Assembly (NCBI GenBank): GCA_028865545.1
Contig: JAGWJY010000014.1
Location: forward strand, 1 to 62,066
DNA: 62,066 bases
Source of the DNA: Alphaproteobacteria bacterium
GTDB lineage: Bacteria; Pseudomonadota; Alphaproteobacteria; Micropepsales; Micropepsaceae
Direction: 5' to 3'
Part shown: positions 45,467-55,879 of the stretch, piece by piece
Layout of the letters: every line of letters starts with the position of its first letter
Position numbering within the stretch: the first letter of the stretch is position 1
Program-made: the position numbers and the translations under genes
Notes under the pieces: generated by a model
Database searches by the model: none
Seen by the model: only the letters and a program-made list of their open reading frames with translations
What the model was told of the DNA's origin: nothing

Positions 45467-47806
45467 TCAATCGCGGCGTGTGACGATGGCAACAGGGCGC
45501 GGCTGGTTGATCCTCAGCGCCCGGCCGCGACCCGACAGTGACGGATTGGTCATGAAATAGGTATGCGACGAGAAGGCATCGGGACTATCCGCCGCCGAAT
45601 CACGCGTGTAACCGCCATCGGCCTTCATGTGCCAGCTCTGCGCCTGGTCCTTGAGCAGCGCCACCATGATCTGGTCCAGCACCTGCTGGTGAACGGTAGG
45701 GTTGTCGATGGGCACCAGCGCCTCGACGCGCCGGTCGAGATTACGCGGCATCCAGTCGGCGGACGAGATGTAGACCTTCGCCTTCCCGGACGGCAGGCCG
45801 TAGCCATTGCCGAAACAGACGATACGGCCATGCTCCAGAAAACGGCCGACGATGCTTTTCACGCGGATATTGTCGGAGAGGCCTGGGACGCCGGGACGCA
45901 GGCAGCAGATGCCACGCACCACGAGTTCGATGCGCACGCCCGCCTGACTGGCGCGATACAGACAGTCGATCATCCGCGGGTCGACCAGCGAGTTGATCTT
46001 CGCCCAGATCGCGGCGGGTCTGCCGGCGCGCGCATGGGCGACCTCTTCCTCGATACCCTCCAGCAGGCGTTCGCGAAGATTCAGAGGCGAGATGGCGACC
46101 TTTTCCAGGCCGACCGGTTCCGCGTAGCCGGTGACGAAATTGAAGATTTGCGCCGCGTCGCGCCCGAGAGCCGGATCGGCGCTGAACAGCGAAAGATCGG
46201 TGTACACCTTGGCGGTGACCGGGTGGTAGTTGCCGGTCCCGAAATGCACATAGGTGTGGAGCTGGCCGCTTTCACGGCGCACCACCAGGCTGACCTTGGC
46301 GTGCGTCTTGAGCTCTATGAAGCCGTAGACGACCTGAACGCCGGCCCGCTCCAGATCACGTGCCCATTTGATATTGGCTGCCTCATCGAAGCGCGCCTTC
46401 AGTTCGACGAGCGCCGTGACCGACTTGCCGGCATCGGCCGCCTCAATCAGCGCCTTGACGATCGGCGAGTCGTCGCTGGTGCGATAGAGCGTCTGCTTGA
46501 TCGCCACCACGTTGGGGTCGGCCGCCGCCTGGCGGAGAAACTGTACGACGACGTCGAAACTCTCGAAGGGATGGTGGACCAGAATGTCCTTGACGCGGAT
46601 GGCCGCGAAGCAGTCGCCGCCATGATCGCGGATACGTTCCGGAAACCGCGCGACATAGGGCTTGAACTGAAGATCGGCGCGCTCCGGCAGGATCAGCTTC
46701 TGCAAGTCCGACAGACCCAGCATGTGCTCGATGATCACCAACTCGGCGGGCTTCAGTTTGAGATGCTCGGCGATGGTTTGGCGCAGATCGTCCGGCATGG
46801 ACTTGCTGCATTTCATATGGATGACGGAGCCGCGGCGGCGCTGCTTGAGCAGCGACTCGAACAACAACACCAGATCTTCGGCTTCTTCTTCCAGTTCGAT
46901 GTCGCTGTCGCGTAACACGCGGAAAAGCCCCGAGCCGGTCACCACATGCCCCGGGAACAACTTGTCCAGATAAAGCATGATGACTTTTTCGAGCGGCAGG
47001 AAACGTATCTCCTTGCCCTCGTCCGGCAAGCGGATGAACCGGCCGATCTGCGCCGGGACCGGCAGCAGCGCCATCAGCGATTTGGAGTCGCGCCGGCGCG
47101 TCAGCTTCAGTGCCAGCGAGAAACCGAGATTCGGAATGAAGGGAAACGGATGTGCCGGATCAATGGCAAGCGGTGTCAGAACGGGAAAAATCTGCTCACG
47201 GAACTGCACGTCCAGCCACTTCTTGTCGGCTTCCGTGAGTTCGCCAGGCTCGATGACGCTGATGCCGTTCTTGCGCATCTCCGCATGAAGGGTCATCCAG
47301 ACGCGTTGCTGGTCGACGAGCAGCGTTCCGGCGAGTTCGCCGATGCGATCGAGCTGCTCGCTGGGCGTCAGGCCATCGTCGCTGGTCGCGGTAACACCGC
47401 TGTTGACCATGCCTTTGAGGCCGGCCACGCGCACCATGTAGAATTCGTCGAGGTTCGAGGCAGAGATCGAGAGGAACCGCAGCCGCTCCAGCACAGGGTG
47501 GCGCGGGTTCTGGGCCTCTTCCAGCACACGACCGTTAAAGGCCAGCCAGGAAAGCTCACGATTGACGAAGCGGTCTGGCGAGGTGGGGTCGATGGCGGGT
47601 GCGACGACGCTCTCCTGCGTCGAGAAAATCTCACCGTCAGGATGCCCCATTGCGTCCCGGTCCACGGACACACCTTCGGAAACGGCGGCGCCGGGCTCGT
47701 TCTCAGCCGTTATGTCCACCACTTCGACTCTGGTCTTTGCTTTTGACATCAATGGGTTGTCACAAACCTGCGGTCGCAGCGTAGAGGAATTCTGCAACGC
47801 TGTCAT
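45467..47806 (-). CDS. ppk1: Polyphosphate kinase 1
   Basis: 779 residues; ATG at 47806, eight bases after hdaA (a second ATG at 47749 is possible). The PPK1 core begins near residue 79 with [19 protein letters not shown], so there is an N-terminal extension of about 75 residues compared with E. coli PPK1. The phosphorylated His lies in [19 protein letters not shown]; other blocks are [14 protein letters not shown] and [16 protein letters not shown]. The enzyme makes polyphosphate from ATP. The gene order is hdaA-ppk-ppx. Confidence 0.96.
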   Translation of the reverse strand: MTALQNSSTLRPQVCDNPLMSKAKTRVEVVDITAENEPGAAVSEGVSVDRDAMGHPDGEIFSTQESVVAPAIDPTSPDRFVNRELSWLAFNGRVLEEAQNPRHPVLERLRFLSISASNLDEFYMVRVAGLKGMVNSGVTATSDDGLTPSEQLDRIGELAGTLLVDQQRVWMTLHAEMRKNGISVIEPGELTEADKKWLDVQFREQIFPVLTPLAIDPAHPFPFIPNLGFSLALKLTRRRDSKSLMALLPVPAQIGRFIRLPDEGKEIRFLPLEKVIMLYLDKLFPGHVVTGSGLFRVLRDSDIELEEEAEDLVLLFESLLKQRRRGSVIHMKCSKSMPDDLRQTIAEHLKLKPAELVIIEHMLGLSDLQKLILPERADLQFKPYVARFPERIRDHGGDCFAAIRVKDILVHHPFESFDVVVQFLRQAAADPNVVAIKQTLYRTSDDSPIVKALIEAADAGKSVTALVELKARFDEAANIKWARDLERAGVQVVYGFIELKTHAKVSLVVRRESGQLHTYVHFGTGNYHPVTAKVYTDLSLFSADPALGRDAAQIFNFVTGYAEPVGLEKVAISPLNLRERLLEGIEEEVAHARAGRPAAIWAKINSLVDPRMIDCLYRASQAGVRIELVVRGICCLRPGVPGLSDNIRVKSIVGRFLEHGRIVCFGNGYGLPSGKAKVYISSADWMPRNLDRRVEALVPIDNPTVHQQVLDQIMVALLKDQAQSWHMKADGGYTRDSAADSPDAFSSHTYFMTNPSLSGRGRALRINQPRPVAIVTRRD

Positions 47807-47814
47807 GGCGCAGC

Positions 47815-48474
47815 TTAGGCGCCATTTGCCAATAATTCCCTGATAAGGCCGAGGGTAATTGGGCGCTTTTGGGCCAAAGCCGCCCGATCGGCATGAGCCA
47901 CGAAGTCACGCACGGCCGCCGGCGAACGTTCCAGGGCACGGATCATCTGCGTCACCACCGCGTCCGGTACCAACAATTGCCGGTCGGCAAATAGTTTTTT
48001 CGCCAATGTCTCGAGCATTGCATCGTCCGACGCCCATAACGGAAAGGCCAGCAGTGCCCGGAAGCGTGAGGCGAGATCGGGCAGTTGTGCCGGCCAGGCG
48101 GCAGGCGCTTCACGGCCGGTGAGCAGCAGAATATGGCCACGTTCGAGCAGCGCAAAAAGCGCGATCTCCGCCGGTGCCGTCAGCGGTGCATGATCGATAT
48201 TCTCAATCACCAACGCACAAGCCGGCGCCAAGGCCGATTCATCAAGCGCCGCCGCTTCGATGATCTGCGCTTCCGCACGCGCAGCCCAAACGCTTGCGAG
48301 ATGAGACTTGCCAGATCCGGCGGGCCCGAAGAGCGCAGCCGCCGGCGCGGTCCAAGCAGGCCATGAGTCGATCAAGCCAATGGCGGCGCTGTTGCCAGCT
48401 CCGACGATCAAATCCTCGCGCGCGAATGGACGGTGCGTTTCAAGCGGCAAGGGTATCTGTGAGGGTGTGTTCAC
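47815..48474 (-). CDS. hdaA: HdaA, DnaA regulatory-inactivation protein
   Basis: 219 residues from GTG at 48474, whose first four bases overlap the phosphatidyltransferase stop (GTGA); the frame upstream to 48513 is in another gene. The N-terminal [11 protein letters not shown] is the sliding-clamp-binding motif of Hda proteins. An AAA+ domain follows with [11 protein letters not shown] as Walker A and LVIENIDH as Walker B. It promotes hydrolysis of DnaA-ATP and so limits replication initiation. Confidence 0.9.
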   Translation of the reverse strand: MNTPSQIPLPLETHRPFAREDLIVGAGNSAAIGLIDSWPAWTAPAAALFGPAGSGKSHLASVWAARAEAQIIEAAALDESALAPACALVIENIDHAPLTAPAEIALFALLERGHILLLTGREAPAAWPAQLPDLASRFRALLAFPLWASDDAMLETLAKKLFADRQLLVPDAVVTQMIRALERSPAAVRDFVAHADRAALAQKRPITLGLIRELLANGA

Positions 48475-49034
48475 TGCGCAGCGTGCCGACCGGCCGCGAC
48501 CGCCTGGAGCCATACATAGGCATAGGCAAAAAATGACGCCAGCGTGAGAGCCGCCACCGCAATCACGCCTGCAAAAATAACGCGCGGCAGACTCACGTCC
48601 AGAGCAAGCAGCAGCAGGACGAGTGCGATATAAACCACCTGCACCACCGTACTCGCCTTTCCCACCAACAGCGGCGCGATCTGCAATGGCGCGTCCAAGG
48701 CGCGCGCCAGAAGCACACCAAGAACGATGGCCGCATCACGCCCGATCACCAGAGCCGTCAGCCAGAAGGGCACGGCGCCGATTATCGTCAGGGTCACAAA
48801 ACTCGCAAGCATCAGCAGTTTGTCGGCGGCTGGATCGAGCCACGCGCCGAACCGGGAGGTCAACGCAAAGCGCTTGGCCAGAAACCCGTCCAAGGCGTCG
48901 CTGAGACCCGCAAAGCCGAAGACACAGACTGCCGCGCCGTCCGCGTGGTCGAGAATCAACCAAGCCGTACATGGCGCCGCCACCAAGCGGAGCGCGCTCA
49001 GAATATTGGGGAACTGGCGCAACAAGCCGTTCAT
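48471..49034 (-). CDS. CDP-alcohol phosphatidyltransferase family protein
   Basis: 187 residues from ATG at 49034, which overlaps the DUF2066 stop (ATGA). Five or six transmembrane helices. The family motif D-x2-D-G-x2-A-(x)-R-x8-G-x3-D-x3-D is present as DALDGFLAKRFALTSRFG AWLDPAADK (in part). It probably makes phosphatidylglycerophosphate or a related lipid from CDP-diacylglycerol. Its place in a fixed DUF2066-pgsA-like-hdaA-ppk order is common in alphaproteobacteria. Confidence 0.85.
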   Translation of the reverse strand: MNGLLRQFPNILSALRLVAAPCTAWLILDHADGAAVCVFGFAGLSDALDGFLAKRFALTSRFGAWLDPAADKLLMLASFVTLTIIGAVPFWLTALVIGRDAAIVLGVLLARALDAPLQIAPLLVGKASTVVQVVYIALVLLLLALDVSLPRVIFAGVIAVAALTLASFFAYAYVWLQAVAAGRHAAQ

Positions 49035-50104
49035 GGCGTGCCAGCGTTTCCGGCGGTTCCCTGCGTGAGCTGCCACGCTCCGCCACGGCTAACAAGACCA
49101 ATGCCGGCTTGCGTCAACGCCGCCCGCAACTGATCGATGGTACCGATATAGGAAAGCGACAGACGGGCTTGGCCGATGTCGATCGCATCGACACTCACGC
49201 CGGCCACGTTCGGGACACCGCCGAGGGCACTTTGCATGCTGGCAAACTGCGCCAGCGACGCGAACCTGACGTCAACCGCCAGCGTGCCCTTCTGACTGAA
49301 ATCGACCGCGGCGTGGGATTTCCACATATCATCGATGGCACGCACCGCCGCGTCCGCCGCCGAAGGATAGGTGGCGCCTGGATTCTGCAGCAGAGGCACG
49401 TCGAGGCTTGTCTTGGTCGGCAGCTCGCCAACACCCAGCCGGCGCAGAGTGATGGCCATCCGATTGCCGATCACCACGGCCTGAACAAGCACCGCTTCGG
49501 TCGCGTGGACACGCGATGCCACCGGTTCGATGTCGGCCCAGCTTGCGGTGTCAAAGCCCAGCCCGCTCAGCGCGCTCACATCCTGCACATCCCCAATCGG
49601 CACCGAGAAGGGAACCACGCTGTCGGCAAAACGCGGGCTGGCGAGCGCCGTCGTCCAGCCGGAATTGCGCGCATAGCCCGGCGCCATCGGTATCACCAGG
49701 ATGCGTTTGGCCGCCGCCGCCGCATAGGGAATGCCGGCCGTCTGTAGCAGACGCGCAACAGCGTCCGGATTGAACACATAAGTCATGTCCGCGACGTAGC
49801 GGGTGGTCGAGCGGCGCTCATTCGAAGGGAAATAGGTCGTGATCAGCCGCTGGAGCTGGCTGTCATCCACCATCGGCTGGCGGGCCCAGTCCTGCTGGCG
49901 CGTGAGGCGGCGATACAGGACCTGCCAAGCCGCCGGGCGGCCGCTGGCGATCGCGGCATTTCGCGCCTCCACGACGGATGCCGCGGAAGCATCGACATGG
50001 ATGTTGGAGACCGTAAACAAGCCGTCGGCGGCTGCAGGCCGTGCCGACAGGCAAACGAACGCAAGCGCGAAGGCAAGCGCTGAAAAACTAAGAAGGCGTC
50101 GCAT
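49031..50104 (-). CDS. DUF2066 domain exported protein
   Basis: 357 residues with a signal peptide (MRRLLSFSALAFALAFVCLSARPAAA). DUF2066 features: DASAASVVEARNAAIASGRPAAWQVLYRRLT near the start and a central beta-rich module. No enzyme motif is visible. It is the first gene of the DUF2066-phosphatidyltransferase-hdaA-ppk-ppx run; function is not known. Confidence 0.8.
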   Translation of the reverse strand: MRRLLSFSALAFALAFVCLSARPAAADGLFTVSNIHVDASAASVVEARNAAIASGRPAAWQVLYRRLTRQQDWARQPMVDDSQLQRLITTYFPSNERRSTTRYVADMTYVFNPDAVARLLQTAGIPYAAAAAKRILVIPMAPGYARNSGWTTALASPRFADSVVPFSVPIGDVQDVSALSGLGFDTASWADIEPVASRVHATEAVLVQAVVIGNRMAITLRRLGVGELPTKTSLDVPLLQNPGATYPSAADAAVRAIDDMWKSHAAVDFSQKGTLAVDVRFASLAQFASMQSALGGVPNVAGVSVDAIDIGQARLSLSYIGTIDQLRAALTQAGIGLVSRGGAWQLTQGTAGNAGTP

Positions 50105-50169
50105 CGGAAATCCGTTTTGATCGCGACGACTATAAAGGGCGTTCGCTGCCCTTAAAAGCGGCGGATTGC

Positions 50170-51378
50170 CTAGGTGACGAGCCCGATTAGCGGTTTTGCG
50201 CTGGCACTATCCGGGAAAACCACCGATTCCAGGGCCGCTTTCGATACGCCCATATGCTCGGCCAGCACACCTTTGAACATGGCGCGCAAATCCGTGCGAG
50301 CCGGCTGGTCCCGCCCGTCACGCAACGCCGAGGGTTTCAGCCCGACCCATTCGGCGTTGATTCTCCCGCCTGCCACTGCACCACCGAGCAGAAACGCCGC
50401 GCCACCAGTGCCATGATCGGTGCCGTTGCTGCCGTTGACATGCACGGTGCGTCCGAACTCGGTCGCCATCACCACCGCTGTCTTGCTCCAGGCCGGACCC
50501 AGCGACGTCTTCAAGGCGTCAAGCGCGCCATCGAGTGCCTGCAAGCGGCGCGCGAGCTGACCGTCGCCGGCCCCTTCGTCGAAATGTGTATCCCAGCCGG
50601 TTGCTTGAAGCACGGCTACGCGCGGGCCGTCGGCCAAGGCCAGCAGCTTGCCGGCTCCACCGAACAGCGGAACGAGGTTCGCGTTCTGCCCACCCCTCAT
50701 CATGGACTTGGACGACGGATCGTCCATTGCCGCCTGGGCTTCCGCCTGTAACGCCAGGGCGCTATCGAGCGAAACCGACAACACAGCATCGTTTGCGTAA
50801 AGTGCCTTTACCCTCGCCAGGAATTCCTCATCGGGCTCGGGCAGCACGGACGGCATCCAGCTTGTCGCTTTTGCCGGCCCATCCAGCACCAGCGGCGGGC
50901 TCTGCGCGACCGCCACCGCCTTAACACCATCAGCCATCCTCATCGGCTTCAGTGCACGATTGAGCCAGCCGTCCTGCAGGATATGCGGGCTTGTGCCGCC
51001 GGTCTCCAGCACGTTCTGACCGTCGAAATGCGAGCGGTCGCGATAAGGCGAGCAGATGTTGTGGAAGGTCGTCAGTTCCTTGGCGTCGTACATCGCCTTC
51101 ATGTTGGTCAGTGCCGGATGCAATCCGAAGAAGCCATCCAGATCGTGCAATCCGTTTGCCCCGTCCTTGCTGAGCGCAAGCACACCGCGCACATCGGCGT
51201 AGTCTGGATCGCCGTAGGGTGGCACTGCAGCCAGACCATCGAGCGCACCGCGCAGCACCACCACGACCAGACGCCGGTCGGTAGGCACGCTGGCAAATGC
51301 GTAGTGTATCGGCGCGTCCCAGACGCTGAGCGCACCGGCGGCAGCCATGGTTTTCAGAATCGAGCGGCGTGTCGTCAT
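50170..51378 (-). CDS. Exported DUF1501 protein
   Basis: 402 residues from ATG at 51378, preceded by AGGTG; the longer frame to 51675 lies over the DUF1800 gene. A twin-arginine signal, TTRRSILKTMAAAGALS, is followed by RLVVVVLRGALDGLAAVPPYGD, DLDGFFGLHPALTNMKAMYD and a late GWDTHFDEGAGDGQLARRLQ and MATEFGRTVHVNGSNGTDHG, the alkaline-phosphatase-like family marks. It is paired with a DUF1800 gene four bases upstream. Activity is unknown; a periplasmic sulfatase/phosphatase-like fold is inference. Confidence 0.85.
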   Translation of the reverse strand: MTTRRSILKTMAAAGALSVWDAPIHYAFASVPTDRRLVVVVLRGALDGLAAVPPYGDPDYADVRGVLALSKDGANGLHDLDGFFGLHPALTNMKAMYDAKELTTFHNICSPYRDRSHFDGQNVLETGGTSPHILQDGWLNRALKPMRMADGVKAVAVAQSPPLVLDGPAKATSWMPSVLPEPDEEFLARVKALYANDAVLSVSLDSALALQAEAQAAMDDPSSKSMMRGGQNANLVPLFGGAGKLLALADGPRVAVLQATGWDTHFDEGAGDGQLARRLQALDGALDALKTSLGPAWSKTAVVMATEFGRTVHVNGSNGTDHGTGGAAFLLGGAVAGGRINAEWVGLKPSALRDGRDQPARTDLRAMFKGVLAEHMGVSKAALESVVFPDSASAKPLIGLVT

Positions 51379-51382
51379 AGAA

Positions 51383-52765
51383 TCACCTGCGCTGGAATTC
51401 GGGGCTGGAGAGAAGAAGCGCCACTGCTTCGCCCGGCGTGGCAGCTTGGGCCATGGCGTTTTTGGTGGTGGGCTGCACCAACGGACCAAGTCCCATTTCC
51501 GCCACCGCGGCGGCATCGAAACCGGACGGCAGACGCGAGCCGATCTGCCGCGCCCACTCGATGCGATCCAAAACGGCATCAGGCCCAGACCACGCCTCAG
51601 AGACATCCGGCCAGCCTTTCGGCGCCGGTGCGGCGAGCGGGAATTCACCCATGATGCGTGTCGCGCCCATCGCACCGCGCACCTGCTTCTGCCAATTGTC
51701 GGGCTGCTCCGATGGCCGCGGCAGGTTCATCAAGCGGAATGTTGCCGTCACATATTGAACGGGCGTGCGCATCTTGCCCGGCGCCGCCGACCACGCCGCG
51801 GGATCGTCGACCAAGGTTTGCGTCAGCGCCTTCAGATTGCCACCCGTGTCATTGAACGTCTTCTCCAGGCGTGCGACGGACGTTGCCGGCGGATCGTCGG
51901 CGATGAAATGGATGGCGAGTTTCCTGGCGATGTGCCGCGCTGTCGCCGGATCGCGCGCAAGATCGGACACCGCCGCCACACCGCCTGCATACCCTGAAGG
52001 ATAGCTCTTGCCGCGCAACACAAACTCGCCGGGTTCGTGACGGAATGGATAAAATCGAAAACCGTTGTCACCACGACCATCGCGATCGAGGCTCCAGCCG
52101 GTGAGCAGTTTGGCCAGTGCGATAACGTCGGCCTGCGTATAGCCGCCGTCGACGCCCAACGTGTAAAGCTCCATCAACTCGCGGCCCAGGTTTTCGTTGA
52201 GCCCCTTTCGGCTGCGTACGCCCGCCGGCGAATTGGGGCCGATGGATTCTGCGTTGTCGAGATAGAGCAGCATGGCAGGATGATGCACCACGGCCTGGGC
52301 CATCTCTTCGAAGGTGCCGTAGATGTGCGGCCGGATCGCTTCCCGTTCGAAGGCGCCGACAAAAGGCGCGGCGCGGCCATTCGCCGACGAAACCGTGAAA
52401 TGGTTGCTCCAAAACCAGACGAGGTGCTCGGCAAAGGGCTTGTCGGTCGTGAAGCCATGCGCAAACCGCGCGGCCATTTCGTTGATATAAATCTGGACGC
52501 GCGCCTTGTTCAGCGCCTTGATCTGATCTTTGTCGACGCTACCGGCTTGGCGTAGCGCCTTGCGCTGCTTTTGGTACTCGACCATCGCCGCCACCAGATC
52601 GCTGCCGGACTGAAGCGGTTGGTCGGTGAGTGACTGTGGCTGGTCTGTTGGGCCGTCCAATTGCCCCATCAGCCATTCCCTGGGAGCCCTGTTCGCGGCA
52701 GCGATTTCCCCGGCGCGCGCGCCTAAACCGAATCGATGCGCGGCAATTGCGCCTTCTAGAGACAT
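51383..52765 (-). CDS. DUF1800 protein
   Basis: 460 residues from ATG at 52765, seven bases after AAAGGA. It opens with AHRFGLGARAGEI and carries HLVWFWSNHFTVS, GLNENLGRELMELYTLGVDGGYTQ and DVIALAKLLTGWSLD, the DUF1800 landmarks. DUF1800 proteins are nearly always encoded next to a DUF1501 partner, as here. No signal peptide is obvious at the chosen start. Function is unknown. Confidence 0.85.
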   Translation of the reverse strand: MSLEGAIAAHRFGLGARAGEIAAANRAPREWLMGQLDGPTDQPQSLTDQPLQSGSDLVAAMVEYQKQRKALRQAGSVDKDQIKALNKARVQIYINEMAARFAHGFTTDKPFAEHLVWFWSNHFTVSSANGRAAPFVGAFEREAIRPHIYGTFEEMAQAVVHHPAMLLYLDNAESIGPNSPAGVRSRKGLNENLGRELMELYTLGVDGGYTQADVIALAKLLTGWSLDRDGRGDNGFRFYPFRHEPGEFVLRGKSYPSGYAGGVAAVSDLARDPATARHIARKLAIHFIADDPPATSVARLEKTFNDTGGNLKALTQTLVDDPAAWSAAPGKMRTPVQYVTATFRLMNLPRPSEQPDNWQKQVRGAMGATRIMGEFPLAAPAPKGWPDVSEAWSGPDAVLDRIEWARQIGSRLPSGFDAAAVAEMGLGPLVQPTTKNAMAQAATPGEAVALLLSSPEFQRR

Positions 52766-52881
52766 GGACATGTCCTTTCGTGTGACACAGAAAAGCCGCC
52801 CTTGCGGCATTCTCTTGCAGCAGCTTGCGCGGTATCATTCACGTCATTAAACGAAGCAACCCTTTGGCTCCGTCGCAAAAA

Positions 52882-53961
52882 ATGCCGTCAAGATCGAAAT
52901 CAGGTTCTGGAAATATCACTTATAAGGATGCGGGCGTCGATATCGATGCCGGCGAGGCCTTGGTGGCGCGCATCGGGCCGGCAGCCAAGGCGACCCGGCG
53001 GCCGGGTGCGGATGCCGATCTTGGCGGCTTCGGCGGATTATTTGATTTAAAGGCCGCCGGTTTCGACGACCCTGTCCTGGTGGCCTCCACCGACGGCGTC
53101 GGCACCAAGCTCAAGATCGCGATCGACACGGGCCTCTTCGCCGGCATCGGGCAGGACCTTGTCGCCATGTGTGTGAATGACATCGTGGTGCAAGGCGCTG
53201 AACCTTTGTTCTTTCTCGACTACTACGCCAGCGCCAAACTCGATGTGGACAACGCGGCGGCGGTGATCGAAGGCATCGCACACGCCTGTAAGGAATGCGG
53301 CTGCGCCTTGATCGGGGGTGAAACCGCGGAGATGCCGGGCCTCTACGCCAAGGGCGACTTCGATTTGGCGGGATTTTCGGTCGGCGCGGCGGAACGCGGC
53401 GCCATCCTGCCGAAGACGGCCGACATGAGTGAAGGCGACGTGTTGATCGGAGTTGCATCGTCCGGCGTGCATTCCAACGGCTATTCGCTGGTGCGTAAAG
53501 TGGTGACGCACAGCAAACTTCCCTATGACGCGCCGGCGCCTTTCTCTCCGGACAAAAAACTCGGCGAGGCGCTGCTGACGCCGACGCGGCTTTATGTGAA
53601 AAGCGCCCTCGCCGCGATCCGCACCGGCGGTATCATGGGGCTGGCCCATATCACCGGCGGCGGCATCACCGAGAACACGCCGCGCGCGTTGCCTTACGAC
53701 CTGGATGCGGAAATCGACCTGGCTGCCTGGACGCCGCCGGCTGTGTTCGGCTGGCTGGCAAAATCCGCCGGCATTGCGGAAGCAGAAATGCTGCGGACGT
53801 TCAATTGCGGGATCGGGTTGGTGGCGGTCACCAGCGAGAAATGTGCTGGACGGGTGATCGACGCCTTCCAGGAGAACGGTGACAAGGCCGTGCGCCTCGG
53901 CAAACTTGTGCAGGGTCAGGGCGAAGCCAAGGTGCGGTATCGCGGGACGCTGAAACTGTGA
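52882..53961 (+). CDS. purM: Phosphoribosylformylglycinamidine cyclo-ligase
   Basis: 359 residues from ATG at 52882; a TTG at 52825 would add 19 residues that do not look conserved, and neither start has a strong ribosome site. [20 protein letters not shown], the ATP/FGAM-binding [42 protein letters not shown] and GGETAEMPG are all PurM signatures. It closes the imidazole ring to give AIR in purine synthesis. Its stop overlaps the purN start by four bases (GTGA). Confidence 0.96.
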   Translation: MPSRSKSGSGNITYKDAGVDIDAGEALVARIGPAAKATRRPGADADLGGFGGLFDLKAAGFDDPVLVASTDGVGTKLKIAIDTGLFAGIGQDLVAMCVNDIVVQGAEPLFFLDYYASAKLDVDNAAAVIEGIAHACKECGCALIGGETAEMPGLYAKGDFDLAGFSVGAAERGAILPKTADMSEGDVLIGVASSGVHSNGYSLVRKVVTHSKLPYDAPAPFSPDKKLGEALLTPTRLYVKSALAAIRTGGIMGLAHITGGGITENTPRALPYDLDAEIDLAAWTPPAVFGWLAKSAGIAEAEMLRTFNCGIGLVAVTSEKCAGRVIDAFQENGDKAVRLGKLVQGQGEAKVRYRGTLKL

Positions 53962-54578
53962 GAGTTCGCACGGCCATTCTGATCTCCGGACGCGGCAGCA
54001 ACATGCGTTCGCTGATCGCGGCCGCGTCCGATCCTTCCTTTCCCGCTCAAATAGTTCTGGTTATTTCCAATGTTGAAAACGTCGAAGGCCTGACGCATGC
54101 GGCGGCTGCCGGCATCGCCACCAAAGTCATTCCGCATAAATCGTTTCCTTCGCGCCAAGCCTTCGACGCAGCTGTCGACGCGGCGCTGAGCGAAGCAGAT
54201 GTGACGATCGTTTGCCTGGCCGGTTTCATGCGCATCCTGTCCGACTGGTTCGCCAGCAAATGGGAGGGCCGGCTGATCAACATCCATCCCTCGCTGCTGC
54301 CCTCGTTCAAAGGCGTGCATGTCCACGAGCAGGCGCTGACCGCCGGGGTGCGGATTTCGGGCTGTACCGTGCATTTCGTGGTGCCGGAACTGGATGCGGG
54401 ACCGATCATCGCGCAGGCTGCCGTGCCGGTGGAGCATGGCGATACGCCGGACAGGCTTGCCGCGCGCATTCTGGAGCAAGAACACAAGCTTTATCCCGCG
54501 GCCTTGAAGATGCTGGCCGAGGGCGGCGTGAAACTCGAAAACGGTCGAGCCGTTTTCCAGCCGGCGCGCGCACGGTAG
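53958..54578 (+). CDS. purN: Phosphoribosylglycinamide formyltransferase
   Basis: 206 residues; GTG start inside the purM stop. ILISGRGSN binds phosphate. Catalytic Asn108, His110 and Asp146 are in [13 protein letters not shown] and VPELDAGPI. It transfers a formyl group from 10-formyltetrahydrofolate to GAR. Together purM and purN supply two early steps of IMP formation. A short TCCCTC/GAGGGA stem at 54606-54618 follows the stop. Confidence 0.96.
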   Translation: MRVRTAILISGRGSNMRSLIAAASDPSFPAQIVLVISNVENVEGLTHAAAAGIATKVIPHKSFPSRQAFDAAVDAALSEADVTIVCLAGFMRILSDWFASKWEGRLINIHPSLLPSFKGVHVHEQALTAGVRISGCTVHFVVPELDAGPIIAQAAVPVEHGDTPDRLAARILEQEHKLYPAALKMLAEGGVKLENGRAVFQPARAR

Positions 54579-54639
54579 CCGCAGGTATCGCGAGATGTGC
54601 TAACCTCCCTCCGAGGGAAGCTTTCTGCCGGGGGCAGCC

Positions 54640-55533
54640 ATGAGCGAAACAAGCATGCGCGTGAAGCCAAGCCTGCTTCACACAATCGCGCGCGTGGCGG
54701 TGGTCAGACTCCTCCTCTTTTTCTTTGTCCTGCTGACCGCCTATGCCGGTGTGCAAGTGGGTCTGTCGCAGATCGTCAAACAGGTGCCAAAACAAAACGC
54801 CGACGCGGTTGCCGTCGGTGCGGCGCTGGTCCTTTGCGCGGTGCTGCTCGGCATTTATGCCGGCCTGGTGTGCTGGATCGAGCGGCGGCGGGCGCGCGAA
54901 TTGGCACTGCTGCGCGGCATCCCGCGGGTGGTTGGCGGTGTGCTTTTCGGCTTTGTGCTGTTTTGCGTCGTCTACGCCGTGCTGTGGGCGATAGGCATCG
55001 CACACTGGAACGGGGTCTCCGCAAGCACCGCGCTGGTTCCCTCTGCCGTCATGGCCATGGTCGCGGCGATCGGCGAAGAGCTTGCCATCCGCGGCGGCGT
55101 GTTCCGCATCCTTGAAGACAGCTTCGGCACCGCCGTCGCGCTCATTCTCTCCGCCGGGCTGTTTGGGCTGCTGCATGCGCTTAATCCGGGCGCCACGGCT
55201 GTCTCGACGGCGGCGATCGCATTGGAGGCGGGCGTCCTGCTCGGCGCGACCTACGCGGTCAGCCGCAATCTTTGGCTGCCCATCGGTCTGCATTTCGGCT
55301 GGAACTTCACCGAAGGTGGCGTGTTCGGCGCCGCCGTGTCGGGCGGCGGGGGCGGCAAGGGACTCATCAATATGCCACTATCTGGACCGGATCTGCTGAC
55401 CGGTGGCGCTTTCGGCCCGGAAGCATCCGTGGTGGCGGTGACCGTGTGCTTCGCCGCGGCGCTCGTGCTGATCGTGTTGACGATCCGCAACCGGCGCTGG
55501 GTGCCGATCTCGTTCCACATGATGCTGGACTGA
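54640..55533 (+). CDS. CPBP-family intramembrane metalloprotease
   Basis: 297 residues with about eight helices. Motifs of the CAAX protease/Abi group: Glu146-Glu147 and Arg151 in GEELAIRGGVFR, His179 in FGLLHALNP and His218 in GLHFGWNF. A Gly-rich turn, SGGGGGKG, sits after the last motif. Bacterial members process or degrade membrane proteins; some give bacteriocin immunity. Transcribed downstream of purMN with a 61-base gap. Confidence 0.85.
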   Translation: MSETSMRVKPSLLHTIARVAVVRLLLFFFVLLTAYAGVQVGLSQIVKQVPKQNADAVAVGAALVLCAVLLGIYAGLVCWIERRRARELALLRGIPRVVGGVLFGFVLFCVVYAVLWAIGIAHWNGVSASTALVPSAVMAMVAAIGEELAIRGGVFRILEDSFGTAVALILSAGLFGLLHALNPGATAVSTAAIALEAGVLLGATYAVSRNLWLPIGLHFGWNFTEGGVFGAAVSGGGGGKGLINMPLSGPDLLTGGAFGPEASVVAVTVCFAAALVLIVLTIRNRRWVPISFHMMLD

Positions 55534-55537
55534 ACGC

Positions 55538-55879
55538 TCAGCCGATCAATGCAGCGGCACCGAGTTCCTTGCGCCAGTGAACGAGCCGTTCCTTCAGCAG
55601 CGCCGGTATCAGCAACGCATTCTCGTCGCGCACTTCCTCCAGCACTTCGAAGGCGAACGCCTCTTCGCCATGCTGCTTCCAGGCGGCATGCAGAGATGGG
55701 TTGAAACGATTGCCGCCCATGCGCAGCTGAGACCACACTCCGCCTTGCCGGCTGTCGAGATCGGGCGACGACGCGATCCAGGCTTGCCCCGTCGCCTTGC
55801 AGCGAACGGCGAAAATGCCGGGGTTCGGCTTCAGCTCCTTGTAAGTCCGTATGAGCTCTTTCCTGCGGTGCTTGTCCAT
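55538..55879 (-). CDS. Small GIY-YIG-nuclease family protein
   Basis: 113 residues. GIFAVRCKATGQAWIA corresponds to the GIY-like strand, with a KELI... helix before it and RFNPSLHAAWKQHGEEAFAFEVLE as the later helix-strand. The first Tyr of GIY-YIG is Phe here. The SDR stop directly precedes its ATG, so the two are co-transcribed. Nuclease activity is not established. Confidence 0.7.
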   Translation of the reverse strand: MDKHRRKELIRTYKELKPNPGIFAVRCKATGQAWIASSPDLDSRQGGVWSQLRMGGNRFNPSLHAAWKQHGEEAFAFEVLEEVRDENALLIPALLKERLVHWRKELGAAALIG

